Source: Mycobacterium noviomagense
GTDB taxonomy: Bacteria > Actinomycetota > Actinomycetes > Mycobacteriales > Mycobacteriaceae
DNA: 64,000 nucleotides
Direction: 5' to 3'
NCBI RefSeq assembly: GCF_010731635.1
Contig: NZ_AP022583.1
Location: forward strand, 2,914,001-2,978,000
Below are positions 55,961 to 63,979 of the stretch, piece by piece (position 1 is the first letter of the stretch; each line of letters begins with the position of its first letter). The position numbers and the translations under genes are program-made. The notes under the pieces were generated by a model. That model ran no database searches. It had not been told where the DNA came from and was given only the letters and a program-made list of their open reading frames with translations.

Positions 55961-56725
55961 TTAGGTCGCCGCTGCGAAGTCGGGATGCTCCTCGAACCAG
56001 GTGTGCAACAACGGTTCGAGCCTGCCCTGTCGGTGCGCCTCGACCAGCTCGGCGGCCAGATGCCGAATCTTGACGTTGCGATGCTGGGAAACGCGCCGCA
56101 ACATATCGAACGCAGCATCCGGGTCACAGGAGTAATGGCGCATCAGCAGCCCTTTGGCCTGCCCGATCAGATCTCGCGTGGCCAACGCCGAATGCAAGTG
56201 GTCGACCAGCTGTCGTGAATCGTTGTAGAGGGCGGCATTGTCGAATGTGGTACCGGCGTGCAAAGCGAACAGCATTACCAGGTCCATCACGTGCTCGGTG
56301 AACTGGTTGGGGCGAGGCGAGAACAGCGTGCATCCAACCGACGGCCGGCGATACGCCGGTAGCGGCAATGCCAGGCAACTGCGAAACCCAGCCTGCCGCA
56401 TCCGCTCCGGAAACCCGGGCCAGCGCTGTTCGGTCTCGGCATCCTCGATTCGGCGCGGCTCGCGGTAGCGCACAGCGTCCAGAATCGGGCCTGGCCAGGG
56501 GCGAGGTTCGTCCGCAGTGTGCGCCAGCGCGGTGATCTCACCGCCGTACACGGTTTCCAGTTTTCCCGGGCTGACCTCCACGGTCACCGTCGCGTGTTCA
56601 CAGCCAGGGATGGTGCGCACAGCGCGTCTGACCATCCGGTCGACCACGCTGGTCACATCGTCGTCGTCGACGAGCCGGCCCACCTCGGCCAGCTCTCGCG
56701 ACAACGAGTGCAAGTCCTCATTCAT
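55961..56725 (-). CDS. GAF-ANTAR RNA-binding regulator
   Basis: The 254-residue protein has an N-terminal GAF sensor (residues about 20-160: RTIPGCEHATVTVEV, RSCLALPLP, FALHAGTTFDNAAL) and a C-terminal ANTAR three-helix domain (LIGQAKGLLMRHYSCDPDAA, FDMLRRVSQHRNVKIRHLAAEL). ANTAR proteins bind paired RNA hairpins and act as antiterminators. No obvious pair of ANTAR-binding hairpins was found nearby. It ends 6 bp past the convergent cation-transporter-like gene stop. Ligand unknown. Confidence 0.88.
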   Translation of the reverse strand: MNEDLHSLSRELAEVGRLVDDDDVTSVVDRMVRRAVRTIPGCEHATVTVEVSPGKLETVYGGEITALAHTADEPRPWPGPILDAVRYREPRRIEDAETEQRWPGFPERMRQAGFRSCLALPLPAYRRPSVGCTLFSPRPNQFTEHVMDLVMLFALHAGTTFDNAALYNDSRQLVDHLHSALATRDLIGQAKGLLMRHYSCDPDAAFDMLRRVSQHRNVKIRHLAAELVEAHRQGRLEPLLHTWFEEHPDFAAAT

Positions 56726-56911
56726 TGGCCCAGGCTACGTGTTCTCGCAAGGTGCAGTTGTCGAACAGTGATACGGTGAAAATGCGGTTAGACCACAGCC
56801 CGCGACGTTCGGTGTACTCGATCGCCGAACTACGCTTTGCGGCTGCAGCGCTGTCGCGACCGTGGTGCCCCTGACGTCGGTTTCTCGAACCACCGACAAG
56901 CGGAGGAGCCT

Positions 56912-57562
56912 GTGTCAGCGTTACATGTCGAACGCACAACGGTTAATGATTTGGTCGTCTTGCACCTGCGTGGGGATGTCGACCTTTGCAACGTCGCTCA
57001 ACTCGAGTGCGCCCTGCGGGAAACGTGCCGCGCTACCCCGGATGCGGGCCAGGTTCTGGTCGATGCGACAGCGGTCGATTTCCTGTCGGTTGCCGGCGTC
57101 ACCGCATTGGTGCGCGGCCAGCGGCGCTGCCGAGAGCGCGCGCTGGATTTTTCGGTGGTGGCCGATCACCGGGCCGTGTTGCGACCGCTGCAGGCAACCG
57201 GTGTCGGTGAGCAGTTCACGATATTTCCCTCACTGGAGGCGGCAGCGCAGAACCGCGTAGATGATGGTGGCGACCCGCTGCGCCCGGCTTCGCCGCGCTT
57301 GCCATCGCACCCTGCTCCTTCTGGTGGCGATCCGCTGCGCCCGGCTTCGCCGCGCTTGCCATCGCACCCTGCTCCTTCTGGTGGCGATCCGCTGCGCCCG
57401 GCTTCGCCGCGCTTGCGATCGCACCCTGCTCCTTCTGGTGGCGATCCGCTGCGCCCGGCTTCGCCGCGCTTGCGATCGCACCCTGTTCCTTCTGGTGGCG
57501 ATCCGCTGCGCCCGGCTTCGCCGCGCTTGCGATTGCCACTAGTCCAGCCGGTAGCGGATTAG
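56912..57562 (+). CDS. STAS-domain protein with a repeat-encoded Pro-rich tail
   Basis: From GTG 56912, preceded by GGAGGAG, residues 1-110 form a STAS domain (VSALHVERTTVNDLVVLHLRG; VLVDATAVDFLSVAGVTALV). At the DSSG phosphoacceptor position the sequence is LSVAG, so classic switch phosphorylation is doubtful. Residues from about 119 on are 19-residue repeats GGDPLRPASPRLPSHPAPS, encoded by 57-bp tandem DNA repeats (57266-57535), which keep the frame. The tail ends with LPLVQPVAD and overlaps the 3' end of ctpC by 24 bp. Probable anti-anti-sigma-type regulator whose C-terminus has been replaced or extended by a repeat array. Confidence 0.82.
   Translation: MSALHVERTTVNDLVVLHLRGDVDLCNVAQLECALRETCRATPDAGQVLVDATAVDFLSVAGVTALVRGQRRCRERALDFSVVADHRAVLRPLQATGVGEQFTIFPSLEAAAQNRVDDGGDPLRPASPRLPSHPAPSGGDPLRPASPRLPSHPAPSGGDPLRPASPRLRSHPAPSGGDPLRPASPRLRSHPVPSGGDPLRPASPRLRLPLVQPVAD
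57266..57535 (+). repeat. In-frame 57-bp tandem repeat (4 full and 1 partial copies)
   Basis: Units start at 57266, 57323, 57380, 57437 and 57494 and differ by only a few substitutions (GACCC/GATCC, TTGCCATCG/TTGCGATCG, CCTGCTCC/CCTGTTCC). Each encodes 19 residues in the STAS frame. The central portion (CCGCTGCGCCCGGCT-CGCCGCGCTTGCGATCGC, with a T/C variant) is the same as the core of the 56-bp array at 63364. Confidence 0.92.
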
Positions 57563-59689
57563 CCGGGAACTGTTGGCCACCACCGCAACCGACGACGCGT
57601 TGTGCAGGATCGCGGCCAGCACCGGTGACAACGCGCCACCGGCGCCGATCAGCAGCCCGGCGGCATTGACCGCGATCGACATGCCGTAGTTCTGGCGGAT
57701 GACCTCCACTGCCCGCGCGCCCAGGTCTCGCACGTCGAGCAGACGCTGCAAGTCGTCGTTGGCCAGCGCGACGTCAGCGGTCTCCACGGCGACGTCAGTT
57801 CCGGCCAGCCCCATGGCGATTCCGATATCGGCGGCCGCCAGCGCCGGGGCGTCGTTGATGCCGTCGCCGACCATCCCGACCACATGGCCCTCGCTTTGCA
57901 GCTGCCGCACCACTTCGAGTTTGTCCTCCGGTAGGACCTCGGCGCGCCACTCATCGATGCCCAGCTCGCGGGCGACCACCTCGGCGATCTCAGGGTGATC
58001 CCCGGTGAGCATGACGATGCGGCGAATTCCATTGGTGCGCAACTTCTTCAGCACGTCAGTTGCCTCCGGCCGGATTTCGTCGCGCAGACTGATCAGACCC
58101 ACCAATGTGCCGTCGACCGCGAGCAGCAACGGGGTCTCGGCTTGCCGGCGCAGCCTGGCCACCCAGTCGGCCGCTTCCTGTGATACGGCGACGTTTTCGG
58201 ACTGCAGCAGCGACGGACTTCCCAGCAGCAAGGTCCGGCCGTCGGCCCACGTCCGCATGCCGAGGCCGACCAGCACCTCGCATTCCTCGTGCGGCGGGAT
58301 GCTGATATGGCGTTCTTCCGTCGAGCGGATCACCGCCTCGGCCAGCGGATGACGGGAGTGGATCTCCGAGCTGGCCGCATAGGCCAGCACTTGCTCTGGC
58401 TCCCAGTCATCGTGCATGGCAACGATATTCGTCACCACCGGTCGCCCCACGGTCAGCGTCCCGGTCTTGTCGAAGACAATGGCGTCCACCCGGCCGGCCT
58501 CTTCGAGGTGCGAGCCGCCTTTGATCAGGATGCCGCGGCGGGCGCCGTTGCCTATCGCGGCGCTGATCGCGGTCGGGGTGGCCAGGCCCACCGCGCACGG
58601 GCATGCCACCAGCAGCATCGTCATCGCGCGCCGGACGTCTCGGGTGATCGCCAACGTGAGCGCGGAGACGATGAACGATGTGGGCACGAATCGACGCGAA
58701 AAGTTCTCTCCGACAGTCTGAATCGGCGCACGGTCGTGCTGGGCCTCCTCGACGCGGGTGATGATGCGCCCGATGGCGGTTTGGCTGCCCACCGCGCGGG
58801 CGCGTACCACGAGCCGTCCGCGCACCACCACCGAACCGGCATGCACCGTCGAGCCGACGACGACGCTGACCGGCAGCGTTTCCCCGGTGATGGCAGACTG
58901 GTCCACGACCGCCTCGCCGTCGACCACCTCGCCGTCCACCGGGATCGCCACATGGTCGTGGACCACCACCTCGTCGCCGATCTGCACGGTGTCGATCGGC
59001 ACTTGCACTTCGTTCCCGTCGGCCATGCGAATCCAGGCCGTGTCCTGGGTGCCGCGCAGCAGCTCGGAGATCGCCCGCCGGGTGCGCCGCAACGTCAGAT
59101 CCTGCAGGTACTCACCGATATTGAGCAGCCACAGCACCGTGAGCGCGACGACGTTCTCGCGCAGCACCAGGCTGGCCACCGTCGCAGCCGACACCAAGGC
59201 GTCGGTGCCCGCGCGACCGGAGCGGAATGATCGCAGCGCGCCGCGCAGGAACGGGTAGCCGGTGAATATGGTGACGCCGGTGGCGGCCAGCCGGCCGGTC
59301 GGGCCGAGCAGCGGCGGGCGGGCGAACACGTAACGGCGCACACCCAGCAAGGCCAGTGCCGCGCCGCCGACGACCATGCGCAGCACGTCGGCGTTGCGGA
59401 TCTCCGACGAGTGCGGTGCGCGGGCCGGAATCAGCTCGGCGGCGGTATGCGCGGCCTCCTTGATGGCTGCCAGCACCGCCGAGCGTTCACAGCGCTTCGG
59501 GGAATACCAGACCACGACCGATCCGGTGAGGGGGTAGGCGTGGACGACGCGCACCCCGTTTTGTTGAGCCACCGCCTCTTCGACCGCAACGGCGCGGCGG
59601 GAATTCGAGCGCACCCACGCGACCTCGACCCGCATCCGCCCGGCGGCGTCGGAGACGACGACCAGGTCGCTATCGACGGCTGCGGTCAT
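57539..59689 (-). CDS. ctpC: Metal-transporting P1B-type ATPase CtpC
   Basis: The 716-residue ATPase (718 in M. tuberculosis) has an N-terminal soluble domain without CxxC, six to eight membrane helices, the TGE actuator loop (SAITGETLPVSVVVG), the transport motif LLVACPCAVGLATPTA, the phosphorylation site FDKTGTLTVG, the P1B signature SRHPLAEAV and the hinge MVGDGINDAPAL. CtpC exports zinc (and manganese has been reported) from the cytosol, protecting against metal poisoning in macrophages. ATG 59689 is chosen by similarity; an in-frame TTG at 59698 is possible. pacL1 ends 9 bp upstream, so they are co-transcribed. Its end overlaps the STAS gene. Confidence 0.96.
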   Translation of the reverse strand: MTAAVDSDLVVVSDAAGRMRVEVAWVRSNSRRAVAVEEAVAQQNGVRVVHAYPLTGSVVVWYSPKRCERSAVLAAIKEAAHTAAELIPARAPHSSEIRNADVLRMVVGGAALALLGVRRYVFARPPLLGPTGRLAATGVTIFTGYPFLRGALRSFRSGRAGTDALVSAATVASLVLRENVVALTVLWLLNIGEYLQDLTLRRTRRAISELLRGTQDTAWIRMADGNEVQVPIDTVQIGDEVVVHDHVAIPVDGEVVDGEAVVDQSAITGETLPVSVVVGSTVHAGSVVVRGRLVVRARAVGSQTAIGRIITRVEEAQHDRAPIQTVGENFSRRFVPTSFIVSALTLAITRDVRRAMTMLLVACPCAVGLATPTAISAAIGNGARRGILIKGGSHLEEAGRVDAIVFDKTGTLTVGRPVVTNIVAMHDDWEPEQVLAYAASSEIHSRHPLAEAVIRSTEERHISIPPHEECEVLVGLGMRTWADGRTLLLGSPSLLQSENVAVSQEAADWVARLRRQAETPLLLAVDGTLVGLISLRDEIRPEATDVLKKLRTNGIRRIVMLTGDHPEIAEVVARELGIDEWRAEVLPEDKLEVVRQLQSEGHVVGMVGDGINDAPALAAADIGIAMGLAGTDVAVETADVALANDDLQRLLDVRDLGARAVEVIRQNYGMSIAVNAAGLLIGAGGALSPVLAAILHNASSVAVVANSSRLIRYRLD

Positions 59690-59698
59690 CGGCCGCAA

Positions 59699-59980
59699 TC
59701 AATGTTCGTGGTGGTCGGCTGCACTGACGGCCGGGGTCGGGGCCTCCTCGCCGACGCGTTCCCGCGCTTCGGCCATCACGTCGGCCAACTTGAGGCGCGC
59801 CGACTCGGCGGCTTCCTCCGCGCGCCGGGTTCCCCGCAGGCCCCACTCCGCGGCCGTCACCGCCGCCTCGTGAACCGGAGCCTTGGCCCACGCTTTGCGC
59901 AGCGCCTCGTAGGCAGTCACCCCGGCCAGCCCGGTGACTACCGTGGTGGCCGCCTTCGCAAGTAGCCCGTGCACCGCCAT
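59699..59980 (-). CDS. pacL1: PacL1-type P-ATPase-associated chaperone (DUF1490)
   Basis: The 93-residue protein from ATG 59980 has an N-terminal membrane helix (LLAKAATTVVTGLAGVTAYEA), a basic stretch (LRKAW), a charged helical region and a C-terminal metal-binding end ADHHEH. M. tuberculosis Rv3269 (PacL1) forms clusters with CtpC, binds zinc via such an acidic/His tail, and aids metal efflux. The arrangement immediately upstream of ctpC is conserved. The metal site is at the extreme C-terminus, as in the family. Confidence 0.9.
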   Translation of the reverse strand: MAVHGLLAKAATTVVTGLAGVTAYEALRKAWAKAPVHEAAVTAAEWGLRGTRRAEEAAESARLKLADVMAEARERVGEEAPTPAVSAADHHEH

Positions 59981-60094
59981 CGCTTAACCTTTCTCTCGCT
60001 GAGTTCAGCCCGCCTTCGCACGACGCTAACATAGAAATATTGCGATACCAACATGTATTCAGGGGGCCGTCCGGATGGGCGAGGGTTTCGCGCG

Positions 60095-60802
60095 TCACTC
60101 GAGAACCCGGGTGACCTTCTCGGTTTCGATCCTGCGCGGCAGCGCTGCCGGGTCGGGATTGGCCACCTGCACCAGCGACGCGCCGGTGGCGAGGACGGTC
60201 AGCAAGCCGTCGACCAGATCGTCGGGCGTCGTCCACGACTTCGTCGACAGCACCCGGTCATCGGATGTCAAACCCGTTGTCGCAGCTTGTATTTGGCAGT
60301 CCGCGAGCACCTCGTCCACGGAGCGGCCCGTAAGTGCCGGGCCGGGACGGCGCTCCGCGACGATCTGGTCGCCGTGCACCCGGACCGCGGTGGCGTAGTC
60401 GGTGACGCCGACCGGCAGATCCGGCGCTGGGCGGCCGAGCGGATCCAGCGACAACACCGCCACCTCGGTCGCTCCGGTGCTGTCGGCCTCGTCGAGCCGA
60501 GCAGCTGTGGTCAACGCAATGTCGGCCCGGCCGCCGAATATCACTTCGGCCCCGATCCACCACACCCCCAAGCAGACCGCGGCCGTCTGCCAGTGCGCCG
60601 GCAGCAACACCGCGACCCGGCTGGCCGCCCCGGCGCCGAGTTCGTCGCGCAGCAGGTTGCCGGTTTTGGCGGCCCAGTTCGCCAGGGTCACCCCCGACAG
60701 CTCGATGCGCTCTCCGGTGGCGTCGTCGTAGTAGGTGATCCGCGGGCCGACCGGGTCGGTGCGCAGCATCGGCTCGAGAATCGCCTCGCTGAGGTTGGTC
60801 AC
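60095..60802 (-). CDS. TIGR03089 family protein (AMP-binding-enzyme-like N-domain), Rv3268-like
   Basis: The 235-residue protein begins LSEAILEPMLRTDPVGPRIT and includes RIELSGVTLANWAAKTGNLL and ASRVAVLLPAHWQTAAVCLGVWW, which resemble the first subdomain of acyl-CoA synthetases/adenylating enzymes, but ATP-binding signature motifs are absent. This is the actinobacterial TIGR03089 family of unknown function. It is 1 bp downstream of lcp1 on the same strand, an arrangement also found in M. tuberculosis, so a cell-envelope role is possible. It has no membrane segment. Confidence 0.88.
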   Translation of the reverse strand: MTNLSEAILEPMLRTDPVGPRITYYDDATGERIELSGVTLANWAAKTGNLLRDELGAGAASRVAVLLPAHWQTAAVCLGVWWIGAEVIFGGRADIALTTAARLDEADSTGATEVAVLSLDPLGRPAPDLPVGVTDYATAVRVHGDQIVAERRPGPALTGRSVDEVLADCQIQAATTGLTSDDRVLSTKSWTTPDDLVDGLLTVLATGASLVQVANPDPAALPRRIETEKVTRVLE

Positions 60803-60803
60803 G

Positions 60804-62279
60804 TCAGTTGACGCACTCGGGACGATCGGCGCCCGCGGTGAGAATCGGCGACGGCGGGGGAGCGGTGGTGTCCTTCGATGCCCCTGCTGCGGAATGCGAC
60901 GAGGCCGCCGGTGTCGCCGACGCGCCGCCGTCGAGGCCGGATCCCGGGCCGGTGTAGTCGTTGGCGAGCACCACCCGCACCGATCCCGGCGGCACCGCCG
61001 GATCGGCGACCACGGGCAATCCGCCGAGGTCCTTGGCGACTTGCTGGGCGCCCAGGTCGTCGGCCTTGGCGGCGCGCACCTGGCTGGATTTCACGTGCGC
61101 GGCTTCGTTGTTGCCGACGTTTCCGGCGGTAAAGCCCTTGGCTACCAAGACATTTGACACCGCGGCGGCCAGGCCGTTGATGTCTGTGTCGTTGAGCACG
61201 TCGGCTGTGGTTTTGGCCGGGCTGTAGGCCAGCTCCTCGGTCTTTCCTTGGTCCTGGTCGTGCAGCAGGCTGGCCACCCACTCCTGCACCTGGTGCGGGT
61301 CCACCCGCACGACGCTTTGCATGCCGTCGTCGCTCCAGCCGGCTTCGTCGAGCACCGGGATGGTGGCGAAGGCGACGTTGCCGGCGGCCAGCTTCTGCAG
61401 CTGTTTCACAAAGTCCATGATGTCCCACCCGGACGACAGCACCACCGAGCGCTGGATGGCGCCTTGCAGCCGCTCCAGTGTCGCGGGACTCGACAGCGTC
61501 TTGCCGGAGAGCACACGATGTGCCAGGTCGGCCATCACCACCTGCTGGCGCACCACCCGGTCCAGGTCGCCGCGCGGCAGGTCGTGACGCTGGCGAACGA
61601 AGCTCAGTGCCTGCGGGCCGTTGAGCTTTTGCCAGCCGGCGGGAAAGTCGGCGCCTGAAAGGGGTTCGTAGACGGGCTCTTTGAGACAGACGTCGACGCC
61701 GCCGAGCGCGTCGGTGATCAATGCGAAGCCGAGTAGCCCGATCTCGGCGTAGTGGTCGACGGTGACGCCGGTGAGATCGGCGACGGTCTTGATCAGGGCT
61801 TCGCGGCCGGCCTCGGTGCCACGCGCTTCGGCCTCGGTTTCGGAGATCCCCGATTCGACCAGGCTCACCCGCTTCTCTTCGCGGACCTGGCCGTAGACGC
61901 CGTTGATCTTGGTCTTGCCCAGGCCGGGTGCCGAGACATAGGAGTCACGGGGAATCGAGATCGCGGTGGCCGACTTTCCGTTGTTCGGGACCCGAATCAG
62001 GATGATGGTGTCGGTGTTGGTGGCGGTCTCGTCGCCGGCCCGCAGCGTCGCCAGCTCCTGGCTGGAGAGTGGGTTGCCGTGCGCGTCGGTGCGGCTGTCC
62101 ATGCCGACCAGCAAGATGTCGATCGCACCGTCGTCGCCGCCCTGGCCGAGCGAGGGGGCGAACATGTGGTAGATGCCGTCTTCGAACGATCGGACTTTGC
62201 TCCATGCCACGCCGGTTCCGAGAACGACGGCGACGGCCGCCGCTGTCGCAACGGCGCGGACCACACGTTGCGCAGGCAT
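60804..62279 (-). CDS. lcp1: LytR-CpsA-Psr family ligase Lcp1
   Basis: The 491-residue protein (498 in M. tuberculosis Rv3267) has an N-terminal membrane helix (VVRAVATAAAVAVVLGTGVAW), the extracytoplasmic LCP domain (DILLVGMDSRTDAHGNP, TDTIILIRV, SIPRDSYVSAPGLGKTKING, the Arg-rich SFVRQRHDLPRGDLDRVVRQQ) and a C-terminal LytR_C domain (about residues 385-470). Lcp1 joins arabinogalactan to peptidoglycan. The start is ATG 62279; a GTG immediately upstream is possible. It diverges from rmlD, which makes dTDP-rhamnose for the linker of the same polymer, through a repeat-filled 224-bp gap. Confidence 0.93.
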   Translation of the reverse strand: MPAQRVVRAVATAAAVAVVLGTGVAWSKVRSFEDGIYHMFAPSLGQGGDDGAIDILLVGMDSRTDAHGNPLSSQELATLRAGDETATNTDTIILIRVPNNGKSATAISIPRDSYVSAPGLGKTKINGVYGQVREEKRVSLVESGISETEAEARGTEAGREALIKTVADLTGVTVDHYAEIGLLGFALITDALGGVDVCLKEPVYEPLSGADFPAGWQKLNGPQALSFVRQRHDLPRGDLDRVVRQQVVMADLAHRVLSGKTLSSPATLERLQGAIQRSVVLSSGWDIMDFVKQLQKLAAGNVAFATIPVLDEAGWSDDGMQSVVRVDPHQVQEWVASLLHDQDQGKTEELAYSPAKTTADVLNDTDINGLAAAVSNVLVAKGFTAGNVGNNEAAHVKSSQVRAAKADDLGAQQVAKDLGGLPVVADPAVPPGSVRVVLANDYTGPGSGLDGGASATPAASSHSAAGASKDTTAPPPSPILTAGADRPECVN

Positions 62280-62353
62280 CACTTTAGACTACTTATGTCA
62301 CAGCCGTCTTCGGGGGAGGCCGGGATCGGCGTGCCAGACTCGGGAGCGTGCGC

Positions 62354-62502
62354 GCCGGCGACGATGCAGAGCGCAGCGATGAGGAGGAGCGGCGCAGATG
62401 ATCCCCGCCGGCGACGATGCAGAGCGCAGCGATGAGGAGGAGCGGCGCAGATGATCCCCGCCGGCGACGATGCAGAGCGCAGCGATGAGGAGGAGCGGCG
62501 CA
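62354..62502 (+). repeat. MIRU-like 53-bp tandem repeats (2 full and 1 partial copies)
   Basis: Units begin at 62354, 62407 and 62460, spaced exactly 53 bp. The unit reads GCCGGCGACGATGCAGAGCG then CAGCGATGAGGAGGAGCGGC and GCAGATGATCCCC; the third is cut short just before the rmlD start. The embedded GAGGAGGAG provides the ribosome-binding site of rmlD. A 53-bp class is among the mycobacterial interspersed repetitive units described in M. tuberculosis. Confidence 0.88.
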
Positions 62503-62503
62503 A

Positions 62504-63364
62504 TTGACTGCAGCCAGGATTGTGATCCCCGGGGCCGGTGGGCAGGTAGGCAGCTATTTGGCGGCCGAGGCCACCCGCCAAGGACGTGACGTGTTGGCGC
62601 TGACGTCGTCGCAGTGGGACATCACCGACCCCGATGCCGCGGAGCGGTTCGTCGAGCGCGGCGACGTGGTGGTCAACTGCGCGGCCTACACCAACGTCGA
62701 CGGGGCGGAAAGCGACCAGGCGACCGCGCACGCCGTCAACGTGACAGGCCCGGAATACATCGCGCGGGCGTGTGCACGTGTCGGCGCGGACATGATCCAC
62801 ATCTCGACCGACTACGTGTTCAGCGGCGACTTCGGCGGCTCCGCGCCGCGCCCGTATGAGCCCGATGACGAAACCGGCCCGCTCAGTGTGTATGGGCTGA
62901 CCAAACTGGCCGGCGAACTCGCCGTGCGGGCGGCGCTGGCGCAGGCCACCGTCGTGCGCACCGCCTGGGTCTACACCGGCGGGACTGGTAAAGATTTCGT
63001 GGCCGCCATGCGCCGGCTGGCCGCGGGCGACGGCAGCGTGGAGGTAGTCGACGACCAGACCGGGTCGCCTACCTATGTCCCCGACCTGTGCGCGGCATTG
63101 CTGGAGGTGGCCGACGGGCGGGCAGACTCGCCGGTATTGCACGTCGCCAACGAAGGCGCGGTCACACGCTACGAGCTCGCTCGCGCGATTTTCGACGAGC
63201 TCGGCGCCGATCCGAATCGGGTCCGGCCGGTCAAAAGCGACCACATGCCGCGCCCGGCGCGCCGGCCGCCGTACTCCGCGCTATCCAACCGGTTCTCGGT
63301 ACAAGCGGGGCTGTCACCGCTGCGGGGATGGCGCGACGCGCTGGCCGCGGCATTGAGCGCATAG
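62504..63364 (+). CDS. rmlD: dTDP-4-dehydrorhamnose reductase
   Basis: The 286-residue SDR-type enzyme makes dTDP-L-rhamnose, used in the arabinogalactan linker. It begins at TTG 62504, whose ribosome site GAGGAGGAG comes from the repeat. The NADPH-binding Rossmann loop is PGAGGQVGSYL (TGAGGQLG in other species); the catalytic triad region shows HISTDYVF and VYGLTKLAGE (YxxxK); and VDDQTGSPTYV follows. The M. tuberculosis protein is about 304 residues; here the end is shorter, finishing in ALAAALSA, and the 56-bp array begins at its stop codon. Confidence 0.94.
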   Translation: MTAARIVIPGAGGQVGSYLAAEATRQGRDVLALTSSQWDITDPDAAERFVERGDVVVNCAAYTNVDGAESDQATAHAVNVTGPEYIARACARVGADMIHISTDYVFSGDFGGSAPRPYEPDDETGPLSVYGLTKLAGELAVRAALAQATVVRTAWVYTGGTGKDFVAAMRRLAAGDGSVEVVDDQTGSPTYVPDLCAALLEVADGRADSPVLHVANEGAVTRYELARAIFDELGADPNRVRPVKSDHMPRPARRPPYSALSNRFSVQAGLSPLRGWRDALAAALSA

Positions 63365-63979
63365 GCCGACGGTCGGCGACCCGCTGCGCCCGGCTCCGCC
63401 GCGCTTGCGATCGCCTCCAGGCCGACGGTCGGCGACCCGCTGCGCCCGGCTCCGCCGCGCTTGCGATCGCCTCCAGGCCGACGGTCGGCGACCCGCTGCG
63501 CCCGGCTCCGCCGCGCTTGCGATCGCCTCCAGGCCGACGGTCGGCGACCCGCTGCGCCCGGCTCCGCCGCGCTTGCGATCGCCTCCAGGCCGACGGTCGG
63601 CGACCCGCTGCGCCCGGCTCCGCCGCGCTTGCGATCGCCTCCAGGCCGACGGTCGGCGACCCGCTGCGCCCGGCTCCGCCGCGCTTGCGATCGCCTCCAG
63701 GCCGACGGTCGGCGACCCGCTGCGCCCGGCTCCGCCGCGCTTGCGATCGCCTCCAGGCCGACGGTCGGCGACCCGCTGCGCCCGGCTCCGCCGCGCTTGC
63801 GATCGCCTCCAGGCCGACGGTCGGCGACCCGCTGCGCCCGGCTCCGCCGCGCTTGCGATCGCCTCCAGGCCGACGGTCGGCGACCCGCTGCGCCCGGCTC
63901 CGCCGCGCTTGCGATCGCCTCCAGGCCGACGGTCGGCGACCCGCTGCGCCCGGCTCCGCCGCGCTTGCGATCGCCTCCA
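63364..63979 (+). repeat. Perfect 56-bp tandem array, 11 copies
   Basis: Eleven identical 56-bp units lie head to tail from 63364 to 63979 (starts 63364, 63420, 63476 and so on to 63924). The first base of the first unit is the G of the rmlD stop codon TAG. I saw no base difference between units. The unit contains GGCCGACGGTCGGC, a palindrome, and GCTGCGCCCGGCTCCGCCGC, the core shared with the STAS-gene repeat. As 56 is not divisible by 3, it does not encode an ordered repeat protein. No spacers differ, so it is not a CRISPR array. Confidence 0.96.

Noticed and set aside
57216..57539. Minus-strand frame of 19-residue repeats (ASAAKPGAADRHQKEQG type) opposite the STAS tail
   Set aside because: A repeat of 57 bp is open in several frames; only the plus-strand frame continues a known domain and has a ribosome site.
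62279..63244. 321-codon minus-strand frame opposite rmlD
   Set aside because: Shadow of rmlD and of the MIRU-like units; no ribosome site or family motif.
63364..63979. CRISPR array
   Set aside because: The whole 56-bp period is identical in all copies, with no variable spacers, and no cas genes are in the window.
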